64,000 bases of DNA from Lentinula raphanica. Taxonomy: Eukaryota; Basidiomycota; Agaricomycetes; Agaricales; Omphalotaceae. Made by a program: the position numbers and the translations under genes. The notes below the pieces were generated by a model. That model made no database searches. It had not been told where the DNA came from and was given only the letters and a program-made list of their open reading frames with translations. Positions 1-10,502 of this stretch are shown here, one piece after another; within the stretch, counting starts at the first letter, position 1, and each line of letters opens with the position of its first letter. The stretch lies in NCBI GenBank assembly GCA_027919835.1, contig JANVFP010000044.1:62001-126000 (forward strand), in the 5' to 3' direction.

Positions 1-329
1 ATTCGTACATTGCGAGGGCAAAGCCGTGTAAGGCTACAGTAGAATTTGATGACTGATGGTTTTTGGAACGCCTCAGCCATGAGAGCGGCATTCGGCCACT
101 GGGGTTCACTTCGTCCAAATTAGGGCTCCTGAGAATTTTAGCTCAGCAAAATGATACGGAAGTCCATATCAGCGCTTAGCTGTAACGGATGCCCCTTGGG
201 GCGCCTGAACCCAACTCCAGCTTAACCTAGCTTCCAGCAAACCTCAACCTGCCTTACTACTCGATCATAACGGATTGCCAGGCATTGTCTTCCTGATTTC
301 TTCACGCGAAGCTTTTGAAACGGACTTCA
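1..329. other. Unassigned sequence left of the CACTA-like element
   Basis: No convincing coding frame was seen in these bases. A short stretch near 170-190 resembles the 'agcgctt' motifs upstream of the MYND paralogues near 3070 and 9810, so this may be debris of the same duplicated unit. Confidence 0.3.
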
Positions 330-1290
330 CACTAGGGGCGGAGCTCAATTTTATGAGTCGGGAAATTTTGAGTAAAAAATATTATATAATGGCGGGAAAT
401 TATTCCCAATGACCTTCCCAAAATAGTACACATTACCTGCAAGAGATAGATTCTTTCCCTTCAATGAAAAGTGCCATTTTACAGCTTGAATATTATCTGA
501 TTTCTCATCCATTTTTGGTAGTCTTTCACATTATACAAAGCCATTCTTTCCCATTATACAAAAATAATCTTTTTCATCATACATGAATGGTCTTTCACTG
601 TAGATAATGATAATCTTTCGCCCAAAAAGTTTCCTATCTATCCCGCCCGTAATTCATCTGATTTTATGAGGAGAAAGTAAATGCCCGCTTTTTTTAGGTG
701 CTGGTATATGTAAGCAGCTCCAGCGCTTGACTGGTCATAATGAGTTGGGTCATTATCTCCCACAAGTGAAGGGTAAAGAAGAACAAGGGCAAGTCTCAAG
801 TGTCAAAGAGCAACAACTGAGCAAGATCATAGATGTACGATGATCCAGGTGAAGTATTTGACGGGTTAAGCTGACAGTATGTTGTGCTCAATTAGGTGCT
901 GGAGCTGCTTACATATACCAGCGCCTAAAAAAGCGGGCATTTACTTTCTCCTCGTAAAACCAGATGAATTACGGGCGGGATAAATAGGAAACTTTTTGGG
1001 CAAAAGATTATCATTATCTACAGTGAAAGACCATTCATGTATAATGAAAAAGATTATTTTTGTATAATGGGAAAGAATGGCTTTGTATAATGTGAAAGAC
1101 TACCAAAAATGGATGAAAAATCAGATAATATTCAAGCCGTAAAACGGCACTTTTCATTGAAGGGAAAGAATCTATATCTTGCAGGTAATGTGTACTATTT
1201 TGGGAAGGTCATTGGGAATAATTTCCCGCCGTTATATAATATTTTTATTCAAAATTTCCCGACTCGTAAAATTAAGCTCCGCCCCTAGTG
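330..1290. mobile_element. Non-autonomous CACTA-like (EnSpm/CMC) element with long terminal inverted repeats
   Basis: The left arm (330-726) and right arm (about 894-1290) are near-perfect inverted copies of roughly 395 bp around a 170-bp centre. The ends begin CACTAGGGGCGG and close with its complement, and both sides carry the trinucleotide TCA (327-329 and 1291-1293). A CACTA terminus with a 3-bp target duplication is the hallmark of CACTA elements. No transposase frame lies inside, so it would need an enzyme in trans, such as a Plavaka-type enzyme like the one at the right edge of this window (inference). Confidence 0.85.
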
Positions 1291-1414
1291 TCAGCCGAGA
1301 ATATGTGTGTCCAAAACTGCTCCCCTTTCGGAGTTTGACCAGGTTCGATCTCTTTTGCGGTTGAATTGGCGCAGACTCTGCTGATCAGGACTCATCCGGT
1401 GTACTAAGTAGATG

Positions 1415-1640
1415 TGCAGCCTGATGGTTATTCTAAATCGCACCATGCAGAGCAAGTCTTGGCCACCTCGTTTCCAGTGTCACCGATCTGAAGTTATGCT
1501 CTCTATTCTCGAAGATGACGATGTAGGTGTTGAAAAACATTATTTCTTGAAAAGCATTTCTTGGTCAAAGTCGATGTTGATGACAGCTCTGCAACTGGAT
1601 TCCATCAGAATCCCCTAGCAATCTCACGGCAACCCCTCCT
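1415..1640. repeat. Diverged repeat shared with 10110-10340
   Basis: Around the common core 'cgcaccatgcagagcaag' this segment aligns with 10110-10340 in the same orientation. Both contain a matching 'gatgacagctctgcaa' stretch. On the minus strand the 10.1-kb copy has a short open frame ending in a stop just past the core, while this copy has stops in the matching frame. It may be a decayed exon of an unrecognised gene. The two copies bracket the whole MYND cluster. Confidence 0.5.
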
Positions 1641-1683
1641 CGATGGTCTGTGGTGAGTCCCAGTCGATGGAGAGGAAGGTTTG

Positions 1684-2013
1684 AATCGAATTCAAAGGCT
1701 GACCTGCTCTGATCCTCTTGGAACAGGTACTGAAACAGAGGGTTTGCAAATTGCGAGTAACAAGGTTTGCAGGAAATATTGCTCTTTGAACGGTTCATAC
1801 AGTTCTGAGCTACAGATTTTGCAAATGATATGGTCCAATGTAGATCGCGATACAACTATGTACATGTTCGCGACTCGACTGTTTCGTCTCAGTTTCGTCT
1901 TGACCTGCAGCAATAGTTTCTCCTTTTGACTGCAGAAACAATATTCATCAGCGTTCATGTTGAAGATTGGACTGGGGAACTCAGGACATACTCGATCGAC
2001 TTCACTCGCACAC
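1684..2013. repeat. 3' flank of MYND unit A (also at 3226-3545 and 8345-8699)
   Basis: This stretch recurs downstream of all three MYND genes. Shared blocks include 'gaatattgctctt', 'gcgactcgactgtttcgtct' and 'cacctaatcagacatactaac'. The duplicated unit therefore includes the 3' flank as well as the coding sequence, which points to segmental duplication rather than retroposition; the shared introns support this. Confidence 0.75.
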
Positions 2014-2978
2014 CTAATCAGACATACTAACATTCTTCAGCCGGTCCAGGAGGGCAGCTTCTTCTTCATCCTTGCCATCTGCATGTACCTCCTCGTGAAC
2101 CTCAGTGTTTGCGTTCGATGACTGATACCCAATACTTCGACCAATATCCAACGCTGAAATCGTCCCATTCACCACTCCCGTCAGCACACTCCTCCACCCA
2201 TCAAAATGCTTATACCCAGGAATCAACGGATCCTTCAAATCGATCTTCAACGATTTCATATAGTTCGCACCCCTGGGATCCAACGGGTTCTCAATAAACT
2301 GAAAAGCAACGATCGCTCGGCCTGCTCCTCCAATTGCACGGATCACTCGCGATTCCACGCGGTCTGTTGACGTAGCGAGCAAACTGGTGATCATATCGCC
2401 ATCGAGTGGGATGACTTGGCAGGAGAGAATGTAAAAGGGGGAAGGGATGGGACCGCGGGATGCTGGGATTCGATCAGAGTAGGTTAAGATGAGCTTGAGG
2501 ACGTTGTAGAGGATATCGTCGGTTGTGTGGATCCGGAGAGCTTCTGTGGCGGCCCAGGTGAAAATGGCTTTGTATTGCTGTCGAAGGAGGGCAACTCATG
2601 AGACGGAATTGAGCTGATGGGACACGATGAATACTTGCCTCCATCCATCCTCTGTAATCATTCGCGTATTGAAAGTCTTTACATCCTCTCATTTTATGCC
2701 CTTTCCAATCTGCCTTTTGACATTCTTTACTCTGTGAAGAGTTGACGCGAAAGATATCAGTTCCAGGGTAATTGCAGGATGAAAAACTGGAAAGAACATT
2801 ATGTTTGACTCACGCAGTACCTCACATGTTTACATCTCGCGCACACCTTCATCTTCTTGCCTGCATATCCCATCGATCGTTTTGGGCATGCTGAATATTG
2901 ACAAGTCTTTTCCGGATTTCTTTCTGCAATGGCAATGCCTGAGATGGGGTCATATCGATATAAGGAGTGGTTTGGCAT
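2014..2978 (-). CDS. MYND zinc-finger protein, paralogue A
   Basis: Three exons are proposed: 2978-2814, 2731-2639 and 2577-2014 (273 residues). The MYND finger is split by intron 1: exon 1 carries CQYSAC and CARCKHVRYC, exon 2 supplies SKECQKADWKGHK and the last cysteine. MYND fingers bind zinc and usually dock proline-rich partners; the remaining 190 residues match only paralogues B and C. Intron 2 begins with GC ('gcaagt') where B and C have 'gtgagt'. The start differs from B and C: an ATG at 3046 aligned with their start runs out of frame, so the next in-frame ATG at 2978 was chosen and the N-terminus is about 24-29 residues shorter. The C-terminus reads 8 residues past the stop used by B and C. 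The gene may still be functional but shows early erosion. Confidence 0.7.
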
Positions 2979-3545
2979 GGTGGAGGAAGTGGATGGAAGA
3001 GAGATTTTGATACACGCGACCTACATATATTCAACTTTCTCTCCATACTTAGCTATGTACATGATAGCGCTAAGCGAAACCCTACTTAACGGTGCATGAT
3101 AACCACAGCGCTTATACTAGCGCTCAAGCTAAACTCAAGCTCAGCGTCGAAGTTCGAGGTTAGGTTTATTTCTGTAGTGAGTCCAAGTCGATGTAGAGGA
3201 ACGGAATAGGCGAAAGACGATCACAGAGGATTTGCAAACTGCGAGTAAAAAGGGCTGCAAATCGGTGATAGGAATATTGCTCTTCGAACGGTCCATACAG
3301 TTAGCTTCAGATTTCTGCAAATGATATGGTTCAAATTAGATCGCGATACAACTATATACACGCTCGCGACTCGACTGTTTCGTCTTGGTTTCGTCTTGAC
3401 TTGCAGCAATACTTTCTCCTCTGACTAAAGAAACAACATTCATCAGCGTTCACCTTGAAGATTGGACTGGGAAACAAGAACATACATACTCAATCGACTT
3501 TACTCAAGTCTCACACACCTAATCAGACATACTAACATCCTTCAG

Positions 3546-4630
3546 TCAGTCCAAGAGGGCAGCTTCTTCTTCAGGCTTGCCATCTGCATGTGCCTCCTCG
3601 TGTACCTCCTCAACGTTTGCGTTCGATGACTGATACCCAATATTTTGACCAAAATCCAAAGCTGAAATCGTACCATTCACCACTCCCGCTAGCACACTCT
3701 TCCACCCGTTGAAATGCCTATACCCAGGAACCAGTGGATCCGTAAGATCAATCTTCAGAGGTTTCATGATACTCGTAGACTTCGGATCGAGAGGGTCGTC
3801 AACAAAATAAATAGCCAAGATTGCTCGGCCTGCTCCTCCGTTTGCGCGGATCGCTCGTGATTCTGCACGTTCTTCTGGAGTGGCGAGCATGGCGGTGATC
3901 TGATCGCCATCGAGTGGTATGACTTTGCTGGAAAGAATGTAAAAGGGAGATGGAATGGGACCGAGGGGTGCTGGAATTTGGTCGGCGTATGTTACGATGA
4001 TTCGGAGGACCTTGTGGAGGATGTCGTCGGTTGTGTGGATCTGGAGAGCTTCGGTGGCTGCCCAGGTGAAGACAGTTTTGTATTGCTGTAGAAGGAGGGC
4101 AACCCATTAGGCGCAAAATATCCATTGGTCTGTTGGGACGCGCGAATACTCACCTCCATCCATCCTGTATAATCGTTGCAGTATTGAAAGTCTCTACATC
4201 CTCTCAATTTATGCCCTGCCCAATCTGCCTTTTGACATTCTTTGCTCTGTAAGAGTTGGCGCAAAAGGTCCCAGTCAGTACTCAATATTCATTATCAATA
4301 CTCCTAGTACTCAGTACTCAGTACTCAGCGCCAGCTTCTGGGTGATTCAAATTGCAGGACAGAAAACTATAAAAAATTTTATGCTTGACTCACACAGTAC
4401 CTCACATGTTTACACCTCGCGCACACTTTCATCTTCTGGCCTGCATATCCCGTATCTCGCCTTGGACAAGCTGAATATTGACAGATCTTCACTGGATTCT
4501 TTCCTCCAATGGCAATCTTCAAGGTAGGATCATATCGAAATAAGGAGGGGTTTGGCGTGGGGGAATAGAGGGTGGGACGGAGTAGAGACTCTGATAATAC
4601 ACGAATCGGAGCTGTATTCGTCTTCTCCAT
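3546..4630 (-). CDS. MYND zinc-finger protein, paralogue B
   Basis: Exons 4630-4394, 4246-4154 and 4085-3546 join in phase (289 residues). Exon 1 ends after RYC and exon 2 opens with SKECQKADWAGHK, giving a complete MYND cysteine/histidine set. All introns are canonical: donors gtgagt, acceptors 'cttacag' and 'ctacag'. The middle exon is 93 nt in all three paralogues. The C-terminal 180 residues contain a conserved 'PLVPGYRHFNGWKSVLAGV' stretch with no function that can be named from sequence. Intron 1 contains a short 'agtactc' tandem run (about 4275-4330). Most likely role: a MYND protein-interaction factor of a lineage-specific family; targets unknown. Confidence 0.8.
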
Positions 4631-4639
4631 GAGTCAGAG

Positions 4640-5238
4640 CTTAGTAGTCTCGCGAGCCAGAATTCTCGAGAGAGAAGATGAAGAGGAGTCGTTCTCTCTG
4701 GGAGAGCTTAGCCAGGAATTTCGTATGCTGACAATTATCAAATACCGGCGCCTATTGAGTTGCACTCAGTCTTTGCTGAACGCTGGATGGGCATTGTTCA
4801 ACATTTATATATGAGTGTCGATCCTTCTACGCGTAAGAGCTGTCCTACCAGAGCTGTCCTACCAGAGCTGCTGGTTCTCTGGGATCCTCCGTTTAAAGGC
4901 AAGCAAGTAATACTTACTACCAAGCTGGGGACTCCAATTTCTCGCGAGGATTCTAATTGTTGTGAAGACTGTGAAGTGTTGAGTATCATAGTGGATAAGT
5001 AACTATATGTTGAATTATCAATGACACAAGTAAGGGACGTTCCATATGGAGTCCTCAGTCTTGTGAAAAGTGACAAACCACACTCAGTCCTTTGTACTTA
5101 TAATGCCTTGAAGGCAGTTCCTACATTTGAGCACGGTGCATCATTTTCGGAATGAGTACGTATGGACTACCATATCTGAAGGCATCTAGTGGTTGCGCAC
5201 AATCATGGACGTCACGTTCGAGTTCCTGTATTGAAATA
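4640..5238. other. Intergenic, with a decayed fragment resembling 6830-6930
   Basis: Reading near 4765-4880 gives a stop-interrupted peptide ending RVRAVLPELLVLW. The region at 6830-6930 gives a similar open stretch ending RIRVALPELLVLY. Both flank the F-box gene. They look like two remnants of one hydrophobic-protein exon, but I do not recognise the family. An 'agctgtcctaccag' unit is tandemly doubled near 4835-4870. Confidence 0.3.
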
Positions 5239-6710
5239 CTATGGACTGTCCCAAGGTAATCGAAGAGTTCCACCGACCTCCCGGTTGCCATTGAGTACAT
5301 GAAGCCAACCTCGGAGTGACCAAGGGTTGTCCTGTTCATAGCTCTGTTCATCGATATGGATTGAGTCCAGAGTTCTGACTTGCTTCGCCAAACAGGACGT
5401 CAGGAGCAATAGCTGATGTTCCGCATGATCTTTTGGTACATCAAGGCCATTTGTAGAAGAATCGATCTGAGCTAATGGCATATCAGATTCTAAGTTGATC
5501 TGCCTGAAGACATTTTTGAGGCAGAGAACTCTGAGAGACGGGAAGCGCGCAAGTACGGAAGCAAAGTCGTTCTGAATCGAAGGAATTAGCATGAACGAGG
5601 TAGACATGGATAGGATGACGCACAATGCTATGCATTGTATCAAGCAGAATGAGATCAAGAGTAAGGGTCTTGAGTTTCGGAAATGAGGACGCAGTAAGCA
5701 TGAGTATTTCAAGCAGAGAAGTACACAACAGCTTGGGCTTCAAGACGAGTCCCATGACGTGCCACTCTTGTGAGGCATGAGCTAAAGCTCTACAAAGACC
5801 GAATCGTCTGATGGTGATGAATTTTTCAAGATCTTGTTTTCTAGATTCCTCGAGGAAGGAAGATAAGAAAGGAGTTGTCTGACGAGCAGAACGATCATGG
5901 GTATAATGGAGGAACCAGAACTCATTGAGGGTTGGATGCATTGACGAAAGCGCAGACAGCCAGGAAGATGAGATGAGTTCAAGGTCGGTGACCATACTAG
6001 TATGCACTTGGATTTTCTCCAGTCCGTTGAGAATCTTGAAATCAGACTGGACGACGCCGAATGGGGTCAAAATAGGAAGTTCAAGGCATGCTAGCCTCAT
6101 GCCCTGGTTCAAGTACATTTGAAAATGAGGAGTGAAGGCGTGACGTGCGGTTTGGTAGTCAAAAATCACTTTCGACAAATCATCATTGCGCATGGACTCG
6201 TGAGGTAGATTGTTGACCAGGACCGATGTGACCGTGGGGTGCGCAAGTATTGTCCTAAGTAGATCAGGACTAGTAGCGCCATTGCGCAGCTCGACAAAGA
6301 AGAGGTGCTCGAGTTGAGGCAATGTCTGGGATAGAATCCGATCCCCCGTTCCAGAACGAGAGAAACAATCTATGACCAAAACTCTAGTGAACATCAGTCA
6401 AGGGATGTGCCGCCTTGAACGAATTTGCGAAACCTTACTTGGTGAATCTTGAAAAGAGTGCGAGACAATCCCTGAAATTCATTGCATCTCTATCATGCTT
6501 TACTTTGATATTTGCAAAGAGAAAAGGCAGACAAGCTTGACGTAGCCGCCAATCGACTACAGAAAGCACAAGGAGTTCAGGCGAAGCACGCTTGAACAAG
6601 GATCTGGAAGACGAGTGGCCCGGGAGTGTGAGGCTGCCAGGAGTATATGCAATATACTCGATGATAGAGTGAAGTAGCTCGTTAGGCAGTGTCGAGTATA
6701 GTTGTATCAT
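5239..6710 (-). CDS. F-box / leucine-rich-type protein
   Basis: Three exons are proposed: 6710-6439, 6383-5624 and 5571-5239, which join in phase to 454 codons plus stop. The N-terminus has an F-box-like motif (LPNELLHSIIEYIA, residues 8-21). The rest has regularly spaced leucine-rich stretches (for example LPQLEHLFFVEL and FPKLKTLTLDLI), the layout of basidiomycete F-box proteins that act as substrate adaptors of SCF ubiquitin ligases. Intron signals are gtaagg/ctag and gtgcgt/attcag; the second intron (5572-5623) is 52 nt. Such families expand strongly in mushrooms and individual substrates are rarely known. The 3' end could include one further intron. Confidence 0.75.
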
Positions 6711-6739
6711 GATTTCGCGCGACCTGATGGACTGATCGT

Positions 6740-7238
6740 CAAGTAGGGAGGCTGAGGGTAGATGGTGGTGGTCTGAAACAAAGAATGTTCGGGTGGCTAT
6801 GCCGACAATAAGTATCGGCGCTTACTATCAACCCTCGAGTTGTGCTGGTCACTGAATGGGCATTCATGTTGATTTCTGTGCATGCGCAGAGGATAAGAGT
6901 TGCCTTACCAGAACTGTTGGTGCTGTACATATATTTTTTGGTATTCTTCATCGAAACGGAAGCAAGAATACGAATGCTTACGAACCACTCAGGCGCGAAG
7001 TGATCTTGCTTGTTGTAGAACATCGTACTCAAACACTATTCATGTTGAGCTTCTTCCTAACCGCAATTAGGTCATACAAAGAAATTGTCTGCTCTCCCTA
7101 ACCTAAGTGCATTTGTAGACCCTGAAGCATTCATGATAATTTATTGCTGGACATCGGACGGCATCGCAGCTTTATTACGCAACCAATCTAGAGAGGCAGG
7201 AAAAAAAATAAACGTCTCGTTTCTGGAGAGGAAGCAGA
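6740..7238. other. Intergenic between the F-box and EMC8/9 genes
   Basis: The only item of note is the hydrophobic fragment at 6830-6930 that resembles the debris at 4765-4880. No complete gene is supported. Confidence 0.3.
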
Positions 7239-8120
7239 TCAACCCAGCCCACCAATCGTCACGTCCTCAAATTTGTGTTGAAGCTGTTGAGCACGTACAA
7301 GGGAGACAGCACGAGCCGGGGAGTCTGGTGATGAGAGTGAAAACGACGATCCGGGGGTGAACGGGGTTACTGCTCCTGCATCTGTGTAAGGCCGCCATGA
7401 TGAAGAAGGTGATTGAGCGAGGTAAGGCTATAGCATGGGATGGGTGCTGTGAGGAGTGAGGTCGAAGTCAAATCAGACAACGTACGATCAAAGCAGCATT
7501 ATCAGGAGAGCCTATTTTCTCGCCGTCAATCTGGAAGCAAAGAGTGAAAGAACTCGATTAGCCTCCAAGCTCTTGATTTACGCTCGAGGCGAAAGCCAAA
7601 ATATTGCGTACGACGAACGCGACGACATCCGAGAAGCCTTCCTTCACTTTACTCACAATCTTCTCTCCAACAGGAGCTAAGGCCGTATCATCTAGTCTTT
7701 CACAAGCTTGATAGTACCCTACGAGTTGAAGTTCCAGACTTTCAGCGTGTCTCCCAGCCTTCCTAGGATGAGTTAATATGAGATATTCGTCTCTTTCTCT
7801 TGGTTTCAAAGAAGGTTCTGAAAGGAGAATCAATGCTTGCAAGGTCCAATCCGATTTCCATCATTGGGCTGAGACTGGTCCAGTGGTGTAATAGCGGCAC
7901 CGTGTCGATAATTTCGACTGTTCCAAATACTTTTTTACCTAGGAGGACGCCGTTTACTTGTAGATGAGGGTGTTTAGCGGCGTGAAAGAAATTTTTGAGG
8001 TACGCTTGTTGTCCAAGTGAAATGACGGTGAAGAACGAAGAGGTGGGCGCTTATTCTATAGTACGAGCGCTTGGAAATGACCTCGAGTTTTCTTTAAACT
8101 TCAACTCTGCTGACACTCAT
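7239..8120 (-). CDS. EMC8: ER membrane protein complex subunit 8/9 homologue (UPF0172/EMC8-EMC9 family)
   Basis: Five exons are proposed: 8120-8117 (only ATGA), 8049-7841, 7758-7612, 7530-7486 and 7427-7239, giving 197 residues, close to the family length of about 200. Joined in phase they carry family signatures: AYLKNFFHAAKHPHLQVNG, DTVPLLHHWTSLSPMMEIGL, VGYYQACERLDDTALAPVGE, IDGEKIG and a C-terminal FEDVTI. EMC8/9 is a cytosolic MPN-like subunit of the EMC insertase, which inserts tail-anchored and polytopic proteins into the ER membrane. The intron between exons 2 and 3 starts with GC ('gcaagc') and ends 'ggaag', the only choice that keeps the frame. The 4-nt first exon is the weakest part (donor gtgtca); an upstream TAA near 8053 rules out a start directly on exon 2. 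Confidence 0.8.
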
Positions 8121-8699
8121 CTGCACGCCAGACGAGCAACGCAAGCCCAGGAGCGCCCAGCTTACGACTTATAGAGCTCTCTTATTTGAGCTCTTCCAGA
8201 AATGGGGCAGCAAGCCTCTTACATCAGAGGTTCGACGCAAACCCGCAGATCAAGTTTTCCAGCCTTCATGATTATACTCTCATTGAGAACATCGACTGGA
8301 AAAAAAGATCTCATTGGAAGAATTCCATACATCAATATTATGGGGTCTACCTGCTCTGATCCTCTTGAAACAGGCGAAAGACGATCACAGAGGGTTTGCA
8401 ATTTGCGAGAAAAACGGTCTGCAGAGCCTAGAGGTGATAGGAATATTGCTCTTCGAACGGTTCATACCAGATTTCTGCAAAAGATATGATTCCATGTAGA
8501 TCGCGATACAACTATATACACACTCGCGACTCGACTGTTTCGTCTTGGTTTTTGTCTTGACCTGCAGCAATACTAAGTTCTCCTTTTGACTGAAGAAACA
8601 ATATTCATCAGCGTTCATCGTGAAGATTGGACTGTGAAACAAGGACATACTCGATTGACTTCACTCGCACACCTAATCAGACATACTAACATCCTTCAG

Positions 8700-9755
8700 T
8701 CAGTCGAGGAGGGCAGCTCGTTCTTCAGCCTTGCCATCTGCATGTACCTCCTCGTGTACCTCCTCAGCGTTTGCGTTCGATGACTGATACCCAAAATTCT
8801 GATCAAAATCCAAAGCTGAGATCGTACCATTCACCACTCCCGCTAGCACACTCTTCCACCCATCAAAATGCCTATACCCAGGAACCAGTGGATCCGTAAG
8901 ATCAATCTTCAGAGGCCTCAGATAGCTCCAAGACTTCGTGTCAAAAGGGTCGTCAATAAAATAAAAAGCCAAGATTGCCCGGCCTGCTCCTCCGTTTTCG
9001 CGAATCGCTTGTGATTCTGCACGCTCTTCTGGAGTGGCGAGCCTGGTGGTAATAGGATTGTGATCGAGTGAGACGACGTGGCTGTTGAGGATGTAAAAGG
9101 GAGATGGAATGGGACCGACGGCTGGTGGGATTCGATCGGCGTAGGTTACGAGGATTCGGACGATCTTGTGAAGGATGTCGTCGGTGGTGTGGATCTGGAG
9201 AGCTTCTGTGGCGGCCCAAGTAAAGACAGTTTTGTATTGCTGTGGAACCCGTTAGGCGCAAGATATTCATTGAGCTGTTGGACGCGCTGAATACTCACCT
9301 CCATCCATCCCGCATAATCGTTGCAGTATTGAAAGTCTTTACATCCTCTCAATTTATGCCATGCCCAATCTTGCTTTTGACATTCTTTACTCTGTAAGAT
9401 TTGGCGCAAAAAAAGTTATGCATGGTCCCGGTTAGTACGTAGTACTCACTTTCGGGGCGATTGCAGGACGAAGAACAGGGAAAAAAACTCATGTTTGACT
9501 CACGCAGTACCTCACATGTTTACACCTCGCGCACACTTTCATCTTCCTGCCTGCATATCCCGTTTCTCGCCTTGGGCATGCTGGATATTGACAAATCTTT
9601 TCCGGATTCTTTTCCTCAATGGCAATGTTCAAGGTAGGGTCATATCGAAATAAGGAGGGGTTTGGCGTGGTAGAGTAGAGAGGGATTGGGGAGCGAGGTG
9701 AGGCCTGGTGAGACTCTGATAAACGAATGATTTTGAAGTTATCTGTCTTCTCCAT
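8700..9755 (-). CDS. MYND zinc-finger protein, paralogue C
   Basis: Exons 9755-9504, 9391-9299 and 9239-8700 give 294 residues. Zinc ligands are visible at C55, C60, C75, C78, C84, C88, H96 and C101, the usual MYND set, with intron 1 again falling between YC and SKEC. Introns are canonical (gtgagt donors). The N-terminal 54 residues are proline- and serine-rich. The start MEKTD matches paralogue B. The C-terminal domain is about as conserved as the finger between B and C, suggesting selection on the whole protein. The function beyond a MYND interaction module is unknown. This is the most complete of the three copies. Confidence 0.8.
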
Positions 9756-9799
9756 GAGTCAGAGCAGGTCAGAGTTTTGCTCAGAGCTTGGCAGGCTGC

Positions 9800-10502
9800 C
9801 AGCTTTTAGCGAAACCCAGCTCCCACGGCGCTAAAACTAGCGCTCAAGTCAAACGGTTCGTAGAAATCGTAAGCGCCAACCTTACGATTTCTCAACGTCA
9901 ACTTCTACTTGACCTTGAACTCTAGAGTCTATGCTGGGCAACTCACGCAAGAAACTTCACAAACGGTGAATTTAACGAGACCGTGAATGCTCAGAACTGA
10001 CTGAAATGGACTCGAGGCACCCCTTCGAAATCGAGTGACTGGCCTGTTCAATCTCGTTCGTGATTGTATTGGCATAGAATGCAGGCCTCACCCGGTGTAG
10101 GTTGTAGAAGTATAATCTGGCGGTTATTCTTATCGCACCATGCAGAGCAAGTCTTGGCCGCATCCTTTCATCAGGAATATCCACATGACTGCCGCCCCGG
10201 AATAGGGAATATCCTGCTTTCTGTGCTCGAAGATGAAAATGTGGGTCTCCACAAGCATGATTCCTTGTTCATAGTCGATGACAGCTCTGCAATTGGATTT
10301 CGCCAGTAGTTTCGCGGCGACCGCCTTCTCGATTGGTAGTCTACTGACCATTTGGCCGTTTCACATTCGAAGTTCTCTGTCACTGGACCCGAGGTGAGGA
10401 TGTTCTTGGAGTTTCTCACCACAGTAAGCTTGAACCTCAATCCTATTCTACATCACAGGAGCTTGGTGGTGTATATCTTTTCTCTATAAGAAATCGGGTC
10501 TA
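9800..10502. other. Upstream region of MYND C with the second copy of the 1.4-kb repeat
   Basis: The stretch 9800-9860 shares 'tagcgaaacc' and 'actagcgctcaa' with 3060-3140 upstream of MYND A, so the duplicated unit extends 5' of the gene. The 10110-10340 segment matches 1415-1640. Minus-strand reading of 10130-10440 gives fragments in two frames that could belong to a small spliced gene, not recognised. Confidence 0.35.

Noticed and set aside
8202..8489. Plus-strand 95-codon frame
   Set aside because: It lies in the shared 3' flank of MYND C and is not kept open in the A and B flanks.
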